From: Bacteroides helcogenes P 36-108
Lineage (GTDB): Bacteria > Bacteroidota > Bacteroidia > Bacteroidales > Bacteroidaceae
Direction: 5' to 3'
NCBI RefSeq assembly: GCF_000186225.1
Contig: NC_014933.1
Location: 744,001-808,000, forward strand
Length of the DNA: 64,000 nucleotides
A program made the position numbers and the translations under genes. The notes below the pieces were generated by a model. That model was not told the origin of the DNA. It made no database searches and was given only the letters and a program-made list of their open reading frames with translations. Position 1 is the stretch's first letter; the number at the start of each line of letters is the position of its first letter. Positions 34,507 to 43,598 of this stretch are shown here, in pieces.

Positions 34507-36552
34507 ATGAAATCAATGAATCCAAGCAAACTTATCATCATAACCGCCATATTTATTCTAAGCATAAGTGCAAAAGCACATGCCTCCGACTTCGATATCA
34601 TATACTCACGCATGTACGAGACATATCTCGCCAAGAATCCCTCCAAAACAACCATAGACGGATTGATAGCACTCATGACTTCCGAAGGAGCCTTTGTGAA
34701 CATCAACTACCACACTACCGACGGATCGCCCCGAAAACACCTACAAAACTTGATAACCATGGCCTGTGCCTACCAGCATCCACAGAACATATACCATCAC
34801 AAGAAGGAGCTGAAAGTGGCCTATCTGAAAGGACTCAGATTTTGGATAGAAACCGACCATCAAGCCAAAAACTGGTGGTATCGATACATTCCTTATCCCA
34901 AAGAAATGTCTGCCGGAGTCATCCTTATGAGCAAGGAAATTATGCCGGACAAAGAACTTTTTGACAAAACGATGGAATACCTCCGTTGGAGCTACAAAAA
35001 CGCAGCTCCCTCACACATGACGGGCGCCAATGGTGCAGACATCATCATGGGGGCTTTTGCAGCGAGTATCCTGACTCGGAATGATGCACAAATGGAGGAA
35101 TTCAAAGAGAAAATGACACAGCTATTGACCATACAACATGTAGAAGGCATTCAGCCCGACTATCTTTTCGGACAGCACTGCGGAAACGGCCGCCAACTCT
35201 ACTTCACCAGCTACGGAAAAGAGTTTGTCAACTCCATGCTCTCTTATCTGGAATTCTGCAAAGACACCAAATACCAAAGCTCCGGAACAGAACTGTTGCA
35301 GAAACTCTTTATAAACGGAGTGCAATGGATCTTCTATAGCAAACAATACGACCCGAACAACGCCGGCCGTTTCATCAGTCCCGACCAATACTCTTCCGCC
35401 ATCAAGGCACTGACCGAAAGAGTTTACAAACTGAGCAAACCCGAAACCGGAAAAAACATCAAACTCGCCTTGCAACGCATTGCAGGTGAAAACAGCCTGG
35501 AAGGTAACCGCATGTTCTGGCGCTTCGACTACATGGTTCACCGCCGTACCCGATATATGACCAGTTCGCGCATGACTTCCACCCGCACCGTAGGCAATGA
35601 AGCCGGAAACGGTGACGGAGAGTTCAACTACTATGCGGCGAATGGTGTAAACTACCTCTTCGTTACCGGAAAAGAGTATGACCGCGACTTTTTCAAGCGC
35701 TTCAACAACCGCCAGTATCCCGGCATCACTGCCGAACAGGACAACGATCCCTTACCCGTGCCTAACTGGGGAGAAGGAGGAGGAAATGGCAGCATATTCG
35801 CCGGTGGCGTCAGCGACAGCATATACGGCGCATGTGGCATGATATTGAACCGCAGAGGTCTGGAAGCCCGAAAATCCTGGTTTTATTTCGACAATGAGTT
35901 TATATGTTTGGGCGTGGGCATCCGGACTCCCGGAGGCAAGGCCGAAGTATTTACCACCGTTAACCAATGTAACAGAGACGGCAAGGTGCAATACATGCAG
36001 AACGGCAAAAAATTCATCTTAAAAGAGGATAAGGCACAGACAAATGCAGACTGGATCATACATGGACGGACAGGTTACTTCAACCTGTTGCCTGGCACAG
36101 AATACCTGATTGCATGCGACACAGCACTATTCAGCCTGAACATCAGCCACGGTATTCGCCCACAAGACGGAACATACGCATATCTGGTGCATCCGGGACT
36201 ATCAAATGCCTCTGAAGCCATGAAATATGCCAAGAACATCCCCGTCAAAATACTTGCCAATACAGAAAAGGTCCAAGCCGTCCGCCACGAAACGCTGGCT
36301 CTGACGGAAGCCGTATTCTATCAGTCCGGAGAACTGAAGGCAGATAACGGAGACATATTGTCGGTCGATGCTCCCTGCACACTTTTATGGGATGAGAATG
36401 AGCAGAAAATCAACATAGCCAATCCATATTGCGAATCCATGAATCCCGAAACCGTACGGGTCACCCTCGTCCGAAAAGGAAGCCCCGTCACCCTCTCATT
36501 CACAATGCCCCGGCAAGAAATGGCGGGAATGAGTGTTTCACTGAGATATTAA
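34507..36552 (+). CDS. Polysaccharide lyase family 8 (chondroitin AC/hyaluronate lyase-like)
   Basis: A 681-residue exported lyase. The signal peptide ends near KAHA (about 25) and has no lipobox, so a periplasmic location is likely. The alpha/alpha toroid holds the PL8 active site: Asn175 in TGANGAD, His224 in FGQHCGN, Tyr236 in FTSYGKEF and the Arg-rich block WRFDYMVHRR (338-347). Three extra residues lie between His and Tyr compared with chondroitinase AC. The beta-sandwich part begins near residue 360. It cleaves beta-1,4 links next to uronic acids by elimination, giving unsaturated products for the GH88 enzyme. ATG 34507 is chosen for the signal peptide. No clear -7 box is seen between the preceding terminator and this start. 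A TAATG overlap joins it to the next gene's alternative start. Confidence 0.92.
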   Translation: MKSMNPSKLIIITAIFILSISAKAHASDFDIIYSRMYETYLAKNPSKTTIDGLIALMTSEGAFVNINYHTTDGSPRKHLQNLITMACAYQHPQNIYHHKKELKVAYLKGLRFWIETDHQAKNWWYRYIPYPKEMSAGVILMSKEIMPDKELFDKTMEYLRWSYKNAAPSHMTGANGADIIMGAFAASILTRNDAQMEEFKEKMTQLLTIQHVEGIQPDYLFGQHCGNGRQLYFTSYGKEFVNSMLSYLEFCKDTKYQSSGTELLQKLFINGVQWIFYSKQYDPNNAGRFISPDQYSSAIKALTERVYKLSKPETGKNIKLALQRIAGENSLEGNRMFWRFDYMVHRRTRYMTSSRMTSTRTVGNEAGNGDGEFNYYAANGVNYLFVTGKEYDRDFFKRFNNRQYPGITAEQDNDPLPVPNWGEGGGNGSIFAGGVSDSIYGACGMILNRRGLEARKSWFYFDNEFICLGVGIRTPGGKAEVFTTVNQCNRDGKVQYMQNGKKFILKEDKAQTNADWIIHGRTGYFNLLPGTEYLIACDTALFSLNISHGIRPQDGTYAYLVHPGLSNASEAMKYAKNIPVKILANTEKVQAVRHETLALTEAVFYQSGELKADNGDILSVDAPCTLLWDENEQKINIANPYCESMNPETVRVTLVRKGSPVTLSFTMPRQEMAGMSVSLRY

Positions 36553-36556
36553 TGCG

Positions 36557-36564
36557 TATATTTG
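36557..36564 (+). promoter_or_regulatory. -7 box directly before dus gene
   Basis: TATATTTG, 5 bases before ATG 36570 (CAGCC between). It overlaps the end of the PL8 gene region and favours ATG 36570 over upstream starts, implying a leaderless message. Confidence 0.5.
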
Positions 36565-36569
36565 CAGCC

Positions 36570-37523
36570 ATGAACGAGAAGTTATTACCCATCCATTTCG
36601 CTCCGCTGCAAGGCTATACCGATGCCGTTTACAGGAGAGCACACGTCCGAATCTTCGGTGGCATTGAAACCTATTATTCTCCTTTCGTGCGTATAGAACA
36701 CGGAGAAATCCGGAGGAAGGATATCCGGGACATCCTGCCCGAAAACAACCCGGATCTGCACCTCATCCCCCAGCTCATAGCATCGGAAGCAGACAAGGCA
36801 GAACGGATAACAGCCCTTTTCACAGAGAAAGGCTACCAGGAAGCGGACATTAACTTAGGCTGCCCCTTCCCGATGCTTGCCAAACGGCACAATGGTGCAG
36901 GCATGCTACCCTATCCCGAAGAAGTGAAAGCTTTGCTGACTGATACCGTAAAGAAACATCCGAACATCAGCTTCTCCGTCAAACTGAGGTTAGGCTGGGA
37001 CAATCCGGAGGAATGCCTCGCCCTGTTGCCTATCTTCAACGAATTACCCCTTTCACACATCATTCTGCATCCCCGTCTGGGCAGACAGCAATATAAAGGG
37101 GAAATAGATCTGAAGGGTTTTGAGGCATTCTATAACGGATGCAGTAAACCTTTGCTATACAACGGAGATCTGAACACTCCGGAAGATATTCATTCCATCG
37201 CCAGACGTTTCCCCCAACTGGCTGGCATCGTCATAGGACGCGGACTGCTTGCCAGCCCTGCTTTAGCGCTGGAATACCTTCAGGGAAAGCCCCTCTCTTC
37301 CGATGAAATGGCAAGAAAAGTAAGTCGATTGCATGCCGAAGTTTTCAACAGTTATAAAGAACAGCTACAAGGCGGAGACATACAGTTGCTCATGAAAATG
37401 AAAAGTTTTTGGGAATATCTGTTGCCAGGCGCTGACAAGAAAGCGCGAAAGACGATCCATAAGACAAGCAAACTGGCTAATTATCAGGCAGCCGTCAGTA
37501 ATCTGCTCGGATCTTACCAATAA
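36570..37523 (+). CDS. tRNA-dihydrouridine synthase (DusC-like)
   Basis: A 317-residue flavoprotein that reduces uridines of tRNA to dihydrouridine. The TIM-barrel start is FAPLQGYTDAVYRR (10-23), where other Dus proteins have APMxGVTD. The catalytic cysteine is Cys98 in INLGCPFPMLAKRHNGAGML. HPRLGRQQYKG and YNGDLNTPEDI, then GIVIGRGLLASP are the phosphate and FMN-binding blocks. The frame is open further upstream into the lyase gene (ATG 36552 overlaps its TAA), but the promoter element argues for 36570. This is a household gene set between two lyases of the glycosaminoglycan locus. Confidence 0.93.
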   Translation: MNEKLLPIHFAPLQGYTDAVYRRAHVRIFGGIETYYSPFVRIEHGEIRRKDIRDILPENNPDLHLIPQLIASEADKAERITALFTEKGYQEADINLGCPFPMLAKRHNGAGMLPYPEEVKALLTDTVKKHPNISFSVKLRLGWDNPEECLALLPIFNELPLSHIILHPRLGRQQYKGEIDLKGFEAFYNGCSKPLLYNGDLNTPEDIHSIARRFPQLAGIVIGRGLLASPALALEYLQGKPLSSDEMARKVSRLHAEVFNSYKEQLQGGDIQLLMKMKSFWEYLLPGADKKARKTIHKTSKLANYQAAVSNLLGSYQ

Positions 37524-37577
37524 CAGACAGGAGGATCATTGCTATCCAACACCCACAACATCCAGATGTTTTAGGTG

Positions 37578-37618
37578 AAAACATCCCCTTGTTTCAGGAT
37601 AAAACATGGGGATATTTT
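37578..37618. terminator. Bidirectional terminator between dus and chondroitinase
   Basis: AAAACATCCCC (37578-37588) pairs with GGGGATATTTT (37608-37618) with one mismatch; A/T tracts on both sides. The flanking genes converge. Confidence 0.7.
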
Positions 37619-37645
37619 GTATATCAAGAAGCAGTGTGGTTATCA

Positions 37646-40600
37646 TCAATCTCCGGCACGGTTCTTCTTCAACTCCACGTCAAAACTTGCTGCATCCTTA
37701 CAGCTAAAACGCAACACTGTCTGTTTCCCGTCTGCCGAAAGCACTCTGCAATAAGGTGTTTCAGCAACCTTCCACAAACCTCTCAAAGTAACGGTCACGG
37801 GTATCTCCTCACTGTCATTGCCAATCCACGGACGGGAATAAATGCTGCGTTCCACACGCTTGCCGTCTTCCCCGAAAGCCTCGTCACTGGGACCACGATA
37901 CAATGCCAGATCGGGTTGCGAGACGGTCAGCAAGAGTTTGCCCTTGTTCTCGCGTATCATGACGAGACAGGAAGTGTCCGCTTTCTGCAACAAGCCTTCT
38001 CCGGGAAGTTCCTGTGGAGTTTCAAACAAGACATAAGAAGTCAGACTGTCCGTCAGTGAACGGACAATATGGGCATTATGATCTTGCTGAAGTACCTTGT
38101 AAGTGGGTTTACGCGCAAATGCTTTCAAAGAAGCCGTATCGGTATGTGGCAGTACGGCATATTCATAAGAAGCTCCCTTTGGGGCTTTGCCGTGCTGCAA
38201 TACCAACGACACCCAGTCGCCCGAAGTCGGCTCGACACTGCGTTCGCCTACGGTTACCTGCGGGAAATTCTTTTCAAAAAGCGCCGATTTCATCGAAGTT
38301 TCCGAAAGACAATATCCCACACCGTTAGGATCAATATAAGTCTGCCCATTATCCCGGTAAGTGTCCCAGTAGTGGCGGACATCGGGAGTGATGGCAGCCG
38401 ATTGGAACACTGTGGTTTCGGTAGGAAAGTCCGTATTGGTATTCTCAATGTCCGTACCAAGGCACACGATGGTTCCATCAAAAAAATGGAAAGACTTGCG
38501 GGCACGGTGCGATCCGTTATATTTGTCGTGTTCGTGCAGCTTCATGCCGAAGTTCCCATTCAGGCGCGCTTGCGACAGCCCTCCGGCAAAGGCTTCATCG
38601 GAATAAAGCATCTCTTCCATACCCGAAAAACGATCCACGTTTAAAACCTTTGCACGCAATCGGTCGAAAGGCAAACGGATGCTCGTGACACCCGGAATGC
38701 GGTTCCAGTCGAAACCGGCCTCTTGCCAGCCACCGGTAGAAAAAGTAACCGCTTCACCGGGTTTTCCCGTCAGAATCTGCATACTGCCATGAGCCAGATA
38801 GCGGCCGTAGAAATTGGCAGGGAGATAATGCTCGGCTGCCCAGAGATAGCGAGAGTGCCCGCGTACAACGGCAGCCCAGTTGTCACGTCGCTGTACGGAT
38901 ACGCAGCCATAGCCCAAAGCAATATTACCTTGCGGATCGGGCTCAGGACAGAATCCCTGCGCTTCGAGCAACTTCTTCATCGCCGCTTCTTTCCCGGCAG
39001 AGGCTTTAGGAAGATATTCGGGAGTATCTTTATCCGGAACAGTCGTATAAGCCACGAGGCGCAGGTAGGCGGCTGCCATTTCCGGATCATATTTCTGTCT
39101 GCCGTCCGGCGTACCGGCAACGGCCATTGTGGCATAATGCATAGGAATCAGCTCTCCCTTGCCGTTGGGATGACGTCCCGACATGGAAAGTGCCCATTGC
39201 TTCAGATTACAATAGAAGCGCATGGTGAGAAGCACGTTCTTCACGGTCTCATGTGCTTGTTCGGACAACCTGAACTCTGTCCCACTCAGCAGATAAATCA
39301 TACTTGTCGCTCCATCCAGTCCGCCTACAGCGTAGGCTGGATAATTGTTGCAATGATGGAAACAAGCACCGTCTGCTTTGAACGAACCTGACAAGCCCTT
39401 TGCCGGCCGGCAACCATAATCCAGCCATCGGGTGAAAGAGCGCAGGTACTGTAATTTCTCCGGTGTGTCCTCCATAATCAGAATACTGGCTATGCGGCCT
39501 TGCAGCTTGGTGTTGAAAGTATCTATGTCAATACCGTTGGCTGTGGGTTCAGGATATACTTCATTGGTGATGGCATACCAGTTCAGGGTGCGTTCGGCTT
39601 CCTCCAACCTGCCTGCCTCACGCAGCACGTCTTTCATCAGGAAATAAGAAACGAAAAGCCCGCGCATGCTGTATCCGTAGTGATGAACATTTCCCCAGCA
39701 ACTGCCGTAGGCTATGCCCTGGTCGGTAGCATTGTTGTACATGGCAAGAAACTTCTGCTTCAGTTCCTCCCTCAAAGCCGCATCCGTGGTATTGTGGTAG
39801 GCTATGGAAATACGCTTCATCAAATTGAAGTAATCGCTGATTTCTACGCCCAGCCGGACGAACATATCCTTGTCCCAGCCGGGCATCATACGCTCGTATG
39901 CTTCGGACTGGCGTACGAACCAGATAGGCAGTCCTGAAACTTTTCCATTCTTGTCGGTGATCTTGTAAAAATCGTACTTCTTGCGGATAGCTTCCATTTC
40001 CTTTTCCGAAAGGACGGAAGGAGTGTAAAGCATGTTGCGGAAGCGTTCTTCTATGATACGGATATCCCGCCTTTGCGCTTCGGTTACAGGAGTCAGAGCA
40101 ATGTCGGGTTTCCACAGAGAGTGTTCATAGATTACCAGCCAGTGATTATCAGTACCTTTGTTCACGAAAGGCACTTGTAGGTCGGCGGTCTGCTGGCGGG
40201 CATCTACCTTGCTGGCGGTAATCAGATGATCTATGAAAAGTTTTCCCTTCACCTCCGGAGCCACAACGCGGATTTCATCCATACCTGTCTCCGGAGTGCC
40301 TTGCATATCACGCTCATAACACACCCATGCCCCGCGCCAGCCGATAAAGTTGATTCCGAAAGGAAAGGAAGTGCATTTCTTTCCGTTTCTCAAGAACTCG
40401 AATTCTATGGTCTTGTCCTGTGCCTGCTCATTATAGACCCATACGATGAAGGCGGAAAGGTAGGTATCTTTTCCAGTCGGGTCTTTCGGCTCAAACTTCA
40501 GGTCTTTCTTTATAGAGAGGATAGACTTCGGCCCGAAAGACCAGCACAGGCTTTGCGTGCCGTCTCTGTAATGCTCGTTGCTGACAGTCAGCCGCGAATC

Positions 40601-40738
40601 AGTTGCAGTGACAAATGACGGGACACGCCTTTCTTCAAAGGAAAGTAAACGTTCATTCTTCACAATCTGTGCCTCCAGAGTAACCGGCAATAACATCAAA
40701 AAGGAAAAGATTCCTGCAAAAAGAATTTGTAGTCGCAT
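37646..40738 (-). CDS. Chondroitinase ABC-type lyase (polysaccharide lyase family 8)
   Basis: A 1030-residue exported lyase, the length of Proteus chondroitinase ABC. The signal peptide ends near LEAQ (about 23) with no lipobox. The N-terminal jelly roll (about 25-210) is followed by the helical catalytic toroid and C-terminal beta-sandwich. The active site matches chondroitinase [21 protein letters not shown] gives His462 and Tyr469 (same 7-residue gap as His501/Tyr508 in Proteus), and [11 protein letters not shown] gives Arg522 (Arg560 equivalent). It breaks chondroitin and dermatan sulfate, possibly hyaluronan, into unsaturated disaccharides. It lies on the opposite strand to the rest of the PUL. 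Only a weak -7 candidate (minus strand, 40775-40782) was seen before it. Confidence 0.95.
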   Translation of the reverse strand: MRLQILFAGIFSFLMLLPVTLEAQIVKNERLLSFEERRVPSFVTATDSRLTVSNEHYRDGTQSLCWSFGPKSILSIKKDLKFEPKDPTGKDTYLSAFIVWVYNEQAQDKTIEFEFLRNGKKCTSFPFGINFIGWRGAWVCYERDMQGTPETGMDEIRVVAPEVKGKLFIDHLITASKVDARQQTADLQVPFVNKGTDNHWLVIYEHSLWKPDIALTPVTEAQRRDIRIIEERFRNMLYTPSVLSEKEMEAIRKKYDFYKITDKNGKVSGLPIWFVRQSEAYERMMPGWDKDMFVRLGVEISDYFNLMKRISIAYHNTTDAALREELKQKFLAMYNNATDQGIAYGSCWGNVHHYGYSMRGLFVSYFLMKDVLREAGRLEEAERTLNWYAITNEVYPEPTANGIDIDTFNTKLQGRIASILIMEDTPEKLQYLRSFTRWLDYGCRPAKGLSGSFKADGACFHHCNNYPAYAVGGLDGATSMIYLLSGTEFRLSEQAHETVKNVLLTMRFYCNLKQWALSMSGRHPNGKGELIPMHYATMAVAGTPDGRQKYDPEMAAAYLRLVAYTTVPDKDTPEYLPKASAGKEAAMKKLLEAQGFCPEPDPQGNIALGYGCVSVQRRDNWAAVVRGHSRYLWAAEHYLPANFYGRYLAHGSMQILTGKPGEAVTFSTGGWQEAGFDWNRIPGVTSIRLPFDRLRAKVLNVDRFSGMEEMLYSDEAFAGGLSQARLNGNFGMKLHEHDKYNGSHRARKSFHFFDGTIVCLGTDIENTNTDFPTETTVFQSAAITPDVRHYWDTYRDNGQTYIDPNGVGYCLSETSMKSALFEKNFPQVTVGERSVEPTSGDWVSLVLQHGKAPKGASYEYAVLPHTDTASLKAFARKPTYKVLQQDHNAHIVRSLTDSLTSYVLFETPQELPGEGLLQKADTSCLVMIRENKGKLLLTVSQPDLALYRGPSDEAFGEDGKRVERSIYSRPWIGNDSEEIPVTVTLRGLWKVAETPYCRVLSADGKQTVLRFSCKDAASFDVELKKNRAGD

Positions 40739-40844
40739 ATTTCAAGGTATTAATGATTCTAAAAAAATCAGCACACTACAAAGGAACCTCACTTTCCGGA
40801 AAAGAAGGGACATAAATCGTACAGAAGAAGGATAAAATAGTGAC

Positions 40845-40864
40845 AGGGGACTGCGTCCCCCTGA
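40845..40864 (-). terminator. Hairpin after DUF4348 gene
   Basis: CAGGGGAC (40845-40852) pairs with GTCCCC(C)TG across a 3-base loop; the T-run beyond it on the minus strand is weak, so termination is uncertain. Confidence 0.4.
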
Positions 40865-40874
40865 TATGCATTTC

Positions 40875-41384
40875 TTAAGGATGCAATTCCTCAAAAGCCT
40901 TGTTCTCCTCCTGCACCGTACGGATGGTTTCCTTCAGTTCGCCGATGGGCAAATCAAAGTTGTACCAATCATTGTAGCAATCGGTGACATACCACTTGTC
41001 GCCCACCAGATCAAATACTACACGCAAAGAAGGTTCCGACTCATCATAACCTGCCTCAAACTCTTTGTGTGCAGAATCGTTCACCGTAAAACGGGAGATA
41101 TAGACTCCTCCCTCCTCTTCCGTGGTTTTTCCCTCTTTCAAAGTCTCCTCATCCAGCAACGCCCACTTTTCGCGGGTAAAAGGAAAAGTCTGCTCTGTCT
41201 CGCCATCGTCTTTCAGCAGAGTGATGGGGGACTTCAACGGAAACTTGATACGGGAATACTGGAATGAAGCGCTGGTGGTAAACTTTTGGAGGAACGTATT
41301 GAAGTCCTCTACGGCCGCCCGGCTGTTCAAAGCCGTCAGCATAAGCACTGTAAACAGACAAAAAACGCAATGAATTGTCTTCAT
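40875..41384 (-). CDS. DUF4348 domain-containing exported protein
   Basis: A 169-residue protein with a type I signal peptide (VFCLFTVLMLTALNSRA). The rest fits the DUF4348 family of Bacteroides: FNTFLQKFTTSASFQYSRIKFPL near the mature N-terminus, then KWALLDEETL, and a C-terminal FDLVGDKWYVTDCYNDWYNF block rich in aromatics. Function is unknown; members are exported and probably periplasmic. It stands between the chondroitinase and the DUF2851 gene on the same strand but with gaps of more than 70 bases on both sides, so it may be transcribed alone. Confidence 0.88.
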   Translation of the reverse strand: MKTIHCVFCLFTVLMLTALNSRAAVEDFNTFLQKFTTSASFQYSRIKFPLKSPITLLKDDGETEQTFPFTREKWALLDEETLKEGKTTEEEGGVYISRFTVNDSAHKEFEAGYDESEPSLRVVFDLVGDKWYVTDCYNDWYNFDLPIGELKETIRTVQEENKAFEELHP

Positions 41385-41456
41385 ATATATGCATTATTAT
41401 TCAAGGGGCAAAGATAAGAGATATTGCTGATATCCTTATCAAAACAAGACGGGAAT

Positions 41457-42734
41457 TTATCTTTTATGCCTCAAGTACTCATACCCGAAACGACACCGCA
41501 GACAATCCCTTTTGTCACAATACTCCTTTTGGAGCTGGAGTAAAGCCTGAGAATCGGCAGTCGTATAGACAGGCAAGCCCGCACCGTCCCATAAACGGGT
41601 GACGTGATTGTTCTCCGCCTTCAGAGATTCCAAGAAACGGGTGGCACGTTCGCACATCACCTCACTGGCTCTGTGCAAACCATAGGAATAAAGAAAAGGG
41701 ATGACGGTATTGATGACAAGCAGGTCCAGAGCGCTTTTGCCTACCCGCTTTTCCTGTCGCGGAGATACTTTTCTGAAACTGAAATGATCTTCCCAGTAAG
41801 CGGAAGTACGGGCAGCCAGCATTTTCTTCACTGCCTCCGTATCATCAGCCTCCATAATGCGTGAAAAGAGTATCTGTTCCTCGTGATACAAATACGCCAA
41901 CTGTGCCAGACGTATATGAGGAAAGTTCCCGGGACGAAGACGCAGAAAACGCCACTGATCGGCAGACATCGGAGAAGGCAGTTCGAACTTACGCTGCAAA
42001 TAGCGGAACTCCTTCCGGAGTTTCTGATAATAGGCTTCACCCTCGGCCTCATCTTCTTCCAGCAACCCCGCCTGCCCGAAGAAGAAAGCCTCCACTTGAA
42101 ACAGATTGTCCCGATGTTTGTCAATCGCACGAAAAGGGAGACTGCTCGCCCAAGATTCAAAAGCATCTCCGTTCAGTCCAAAGCCGAAGTTACGGGCAAG
42201 GGTTATGAAAAAGACATCTTCCCAATGATTATTGCAGCGTTCCAACCTTTGGGAAATGGCACGTGACTTCTGCTCAAAACGCTCCACCTGCAAAGCCGAA
42301 AGCCAGGAATGAACCACCAACTGGGGAAGAGAGGAAAGGATGGAGTAGCAGGGAGGATAAATTTCCGTCTGCCGTAACTCATCATAGCGCAGACAAACAT
42401 CTTCGGGACAAGAAAGCCTCATTTGGGGAATAGGCTCGCCATTCGTGCGGCAGACAGTGCAATCAGACTCTCCCACCACATGCAGTATGACGGTGTCATA
42501 CGCCTTGTCGCAATTGTGCCCATGCCGCAGCCAGTCGGACGCCAAGGTATGTATTTCGACATTTCCCACCCATAGCGTACCGCCTATCTTAATCTTGGCA
42601 TTGAAGAAATCGGGGCCTGCATTCCTGTTGGGCAAACCGGGATCTATCACTTCGACCGGCTGTCCGGAGGTTGTCCGAAGCATTTGCAAAGGGAATATTT
42701 TATGCTTCCAGACGTAATGCAGTAGTTGTTCCAT
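41457..42734 (-). CDS. DUF2851 family protein
   Basis: A 425-residue cytoplasmic protein of the DUF2851 family, common in Bacteroidetes and of unknown function. Typical blocks: MEQLLHYVWKHKIF at the start, NAGPDFFNAKIKIGG (about 38-52), WVGNVEIHTLASDWLRHGH (about 55-73), and four cysteines near the end (YCDKRDCLRCRFGYEYL) that could hold a metal. The asparagine/aspartate/histidine pattern in the N-terminal half recalls nuclease-like folds, but no function is assigned here. ATG 42734 is chosen because the family starts with this motif; the frame is open 20 codons upstream. It is divergent from dapB, with a -7 box on each strand in between. Confidence 0.9.
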   Translation of the reverse strand: MEQLLHYVWKHKIFPLQMLRTTSGQPVEVIDPGLPNRNAGPDFFNAKIKIGGTLWVGNVEIHTLASDWLRHGHNCDKAYDTVILHVVGESDCTVCRTNGEPIPQMRLSCPEDVCLRYDELRQTEIYPPCYSILSSLPQLVVHSWLSALQVERFEQKSRAISQRLERCNNHWEDVFFITLARNFGFGLNGDAFESWASSLPFRAIDKHRDNLFQVEAFFFGQAGLLEEDEAEGEAYYQKLRKEFRYLQRKFELPSPMSADQWRFLRLRPGNFPHIRLAQLAYLYHEEQILFSRIMEADDTEAVKKMLAARTSAYWEDHFSFRKVSPRQEKRVGKSALDLLVINTVIPFLYSYGLHRASEVMCERATRFLESLKAENNHVTRLWDGAGLPVYTTADSQALLQLQKEYCDKRDCLRCRFGYEYLRHKR

Positions 42735-42760
42735 TGTTAACAAGACGTTAATGTAGGGCG

Positions 42761-42768
42761 CAAATGTA
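42761..42768 (-). promoter_or_regulatory. -7 box for DUF2851 gene
   Basis: TACATTTG on the minus strand, 27 bases before the start codon; it faces the dapB promoter only 11 bases away. Confidence 0.55.
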
Positions 42769-42778
42769 AGAAAAAGAT

Positions 42779-42786
42779 TATCTTTG
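42779..42786 (+). promoter_or_regulatory. -7 box for dapB operon
   Basis: TATCTTTG, 44 bases before the dapB start; arranged back to back with the DUF2851 promoter. Confidence 0.55.
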
Positions 42787-42830
42787 CGTCCCATAGTTTG
42801 TTGATAAACTGAATAAAAACAATAGAAACA

Positions 42831-43592
42831 ATGAAAATAGCATTAATCGGTTACGGGAAAATGGGCAAGGAAATAGAAAAGATTGCCCTTAGCCGTGGAC
42901 ACGAAATCGTCAGCATCATCGATGTTGACAATCAGGAAGACTTCGAATCGGCAGCATTCAAAAGCGCTGATGTCGCCATAGAGTTCACCAATCCCCTGGT
43001 AGCATACGGCAACTACATGAAAACTTTCAAAGCCGGCGTAAAGTTGGTATCGGGCAGTACGGGCTGGATGGCCGAACATGGTGAGGAAATAAAGAAACTC
43101 TGTACGGAAGGCGGAAAAACCTTGTTCTGGTCTTCCAATTTCAGCTTAGGAGTAGCTATATTCTCTGCCGTAAACAAGTATCTTGCAAAGATCATGAACC
43201 GGTTTCCCGCTTATGACGTAACCATGAGCGAAACACACCATATCCATAAAATGGATGCACCCAGCGGCACAGCCATCACTCTTGCCGAAGGCATCCTCGA
43301 AAACCTCGACCGCAAAGACAAATGGGTGGAAGGAACTTTCCTTGCCCCGGACGGAAGCATCTCCGGTTCTACCCAACATGCGGCCAACGAACTGCCGATA
43401 AACTCCATCCGTGAAGGCGAAGTGCCGGGCATCCACAGCATCCGCTATGACTCTGAAGCGGACAGCATTACCATCACCCATGATGCAAAGAATCGGAAAG
43501 GCTTTGCATTGGGCGCCGTTCTTGCCGCCGAATATACAGTCGGCGAACAAGGATTCTTAGGAATGAGTGATTTGTTTCATTTTTTAAAATAA
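42831..43592 (+). CDS. dapB: 4-hydroxy-tetrahydrodipicolinate reductase
   Basis: A 253-residue cytoplasmic enzyme of the diaminopimelate-lysine pathway, reducing hydroxytetrahydrodipicolinate with NAD(P)H. The Rossmann motif is GYGKMGKE (7-14). VSGSTGW (73-79) lies at the cofactor site. The catalytic block ETHHIHKMDAPSGTA (134-148) gives His136 and Lys140, the equivalents of His159 and Lys163 in E. coli. Slightly shorter than the E. coli enzyme, as usual for Bacteroidetes. It is 6 bases upstream of the signal peptidase gene and probably heads an operon with both signal peptidase genes and wbqC. Confidence 0.97.
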   Translation: MKIALIGYGKMGKEIEKIALSRGHEIVSIIDVDNQEDFESAAFKSADVAIEFTNPLVAYGNYMKTFKAGVKLVSGSTGWMAEHGEEIKKLCTEGGKTLFWSSNFSLGVAIFSAVNKYLAKIMNRFPAYDVTMSETHHIHKMDAPSGTAITLAEGILENLDRKDKWVEGTFLAPDGSISGSTQHAANELPINSIREGEVPGIHSIRYDSEADSITITHDAKNRKGFALGAVLAAEYTVGEQGFLGMSDLFHFLK

Positions 43593-43598
43593 GACATT

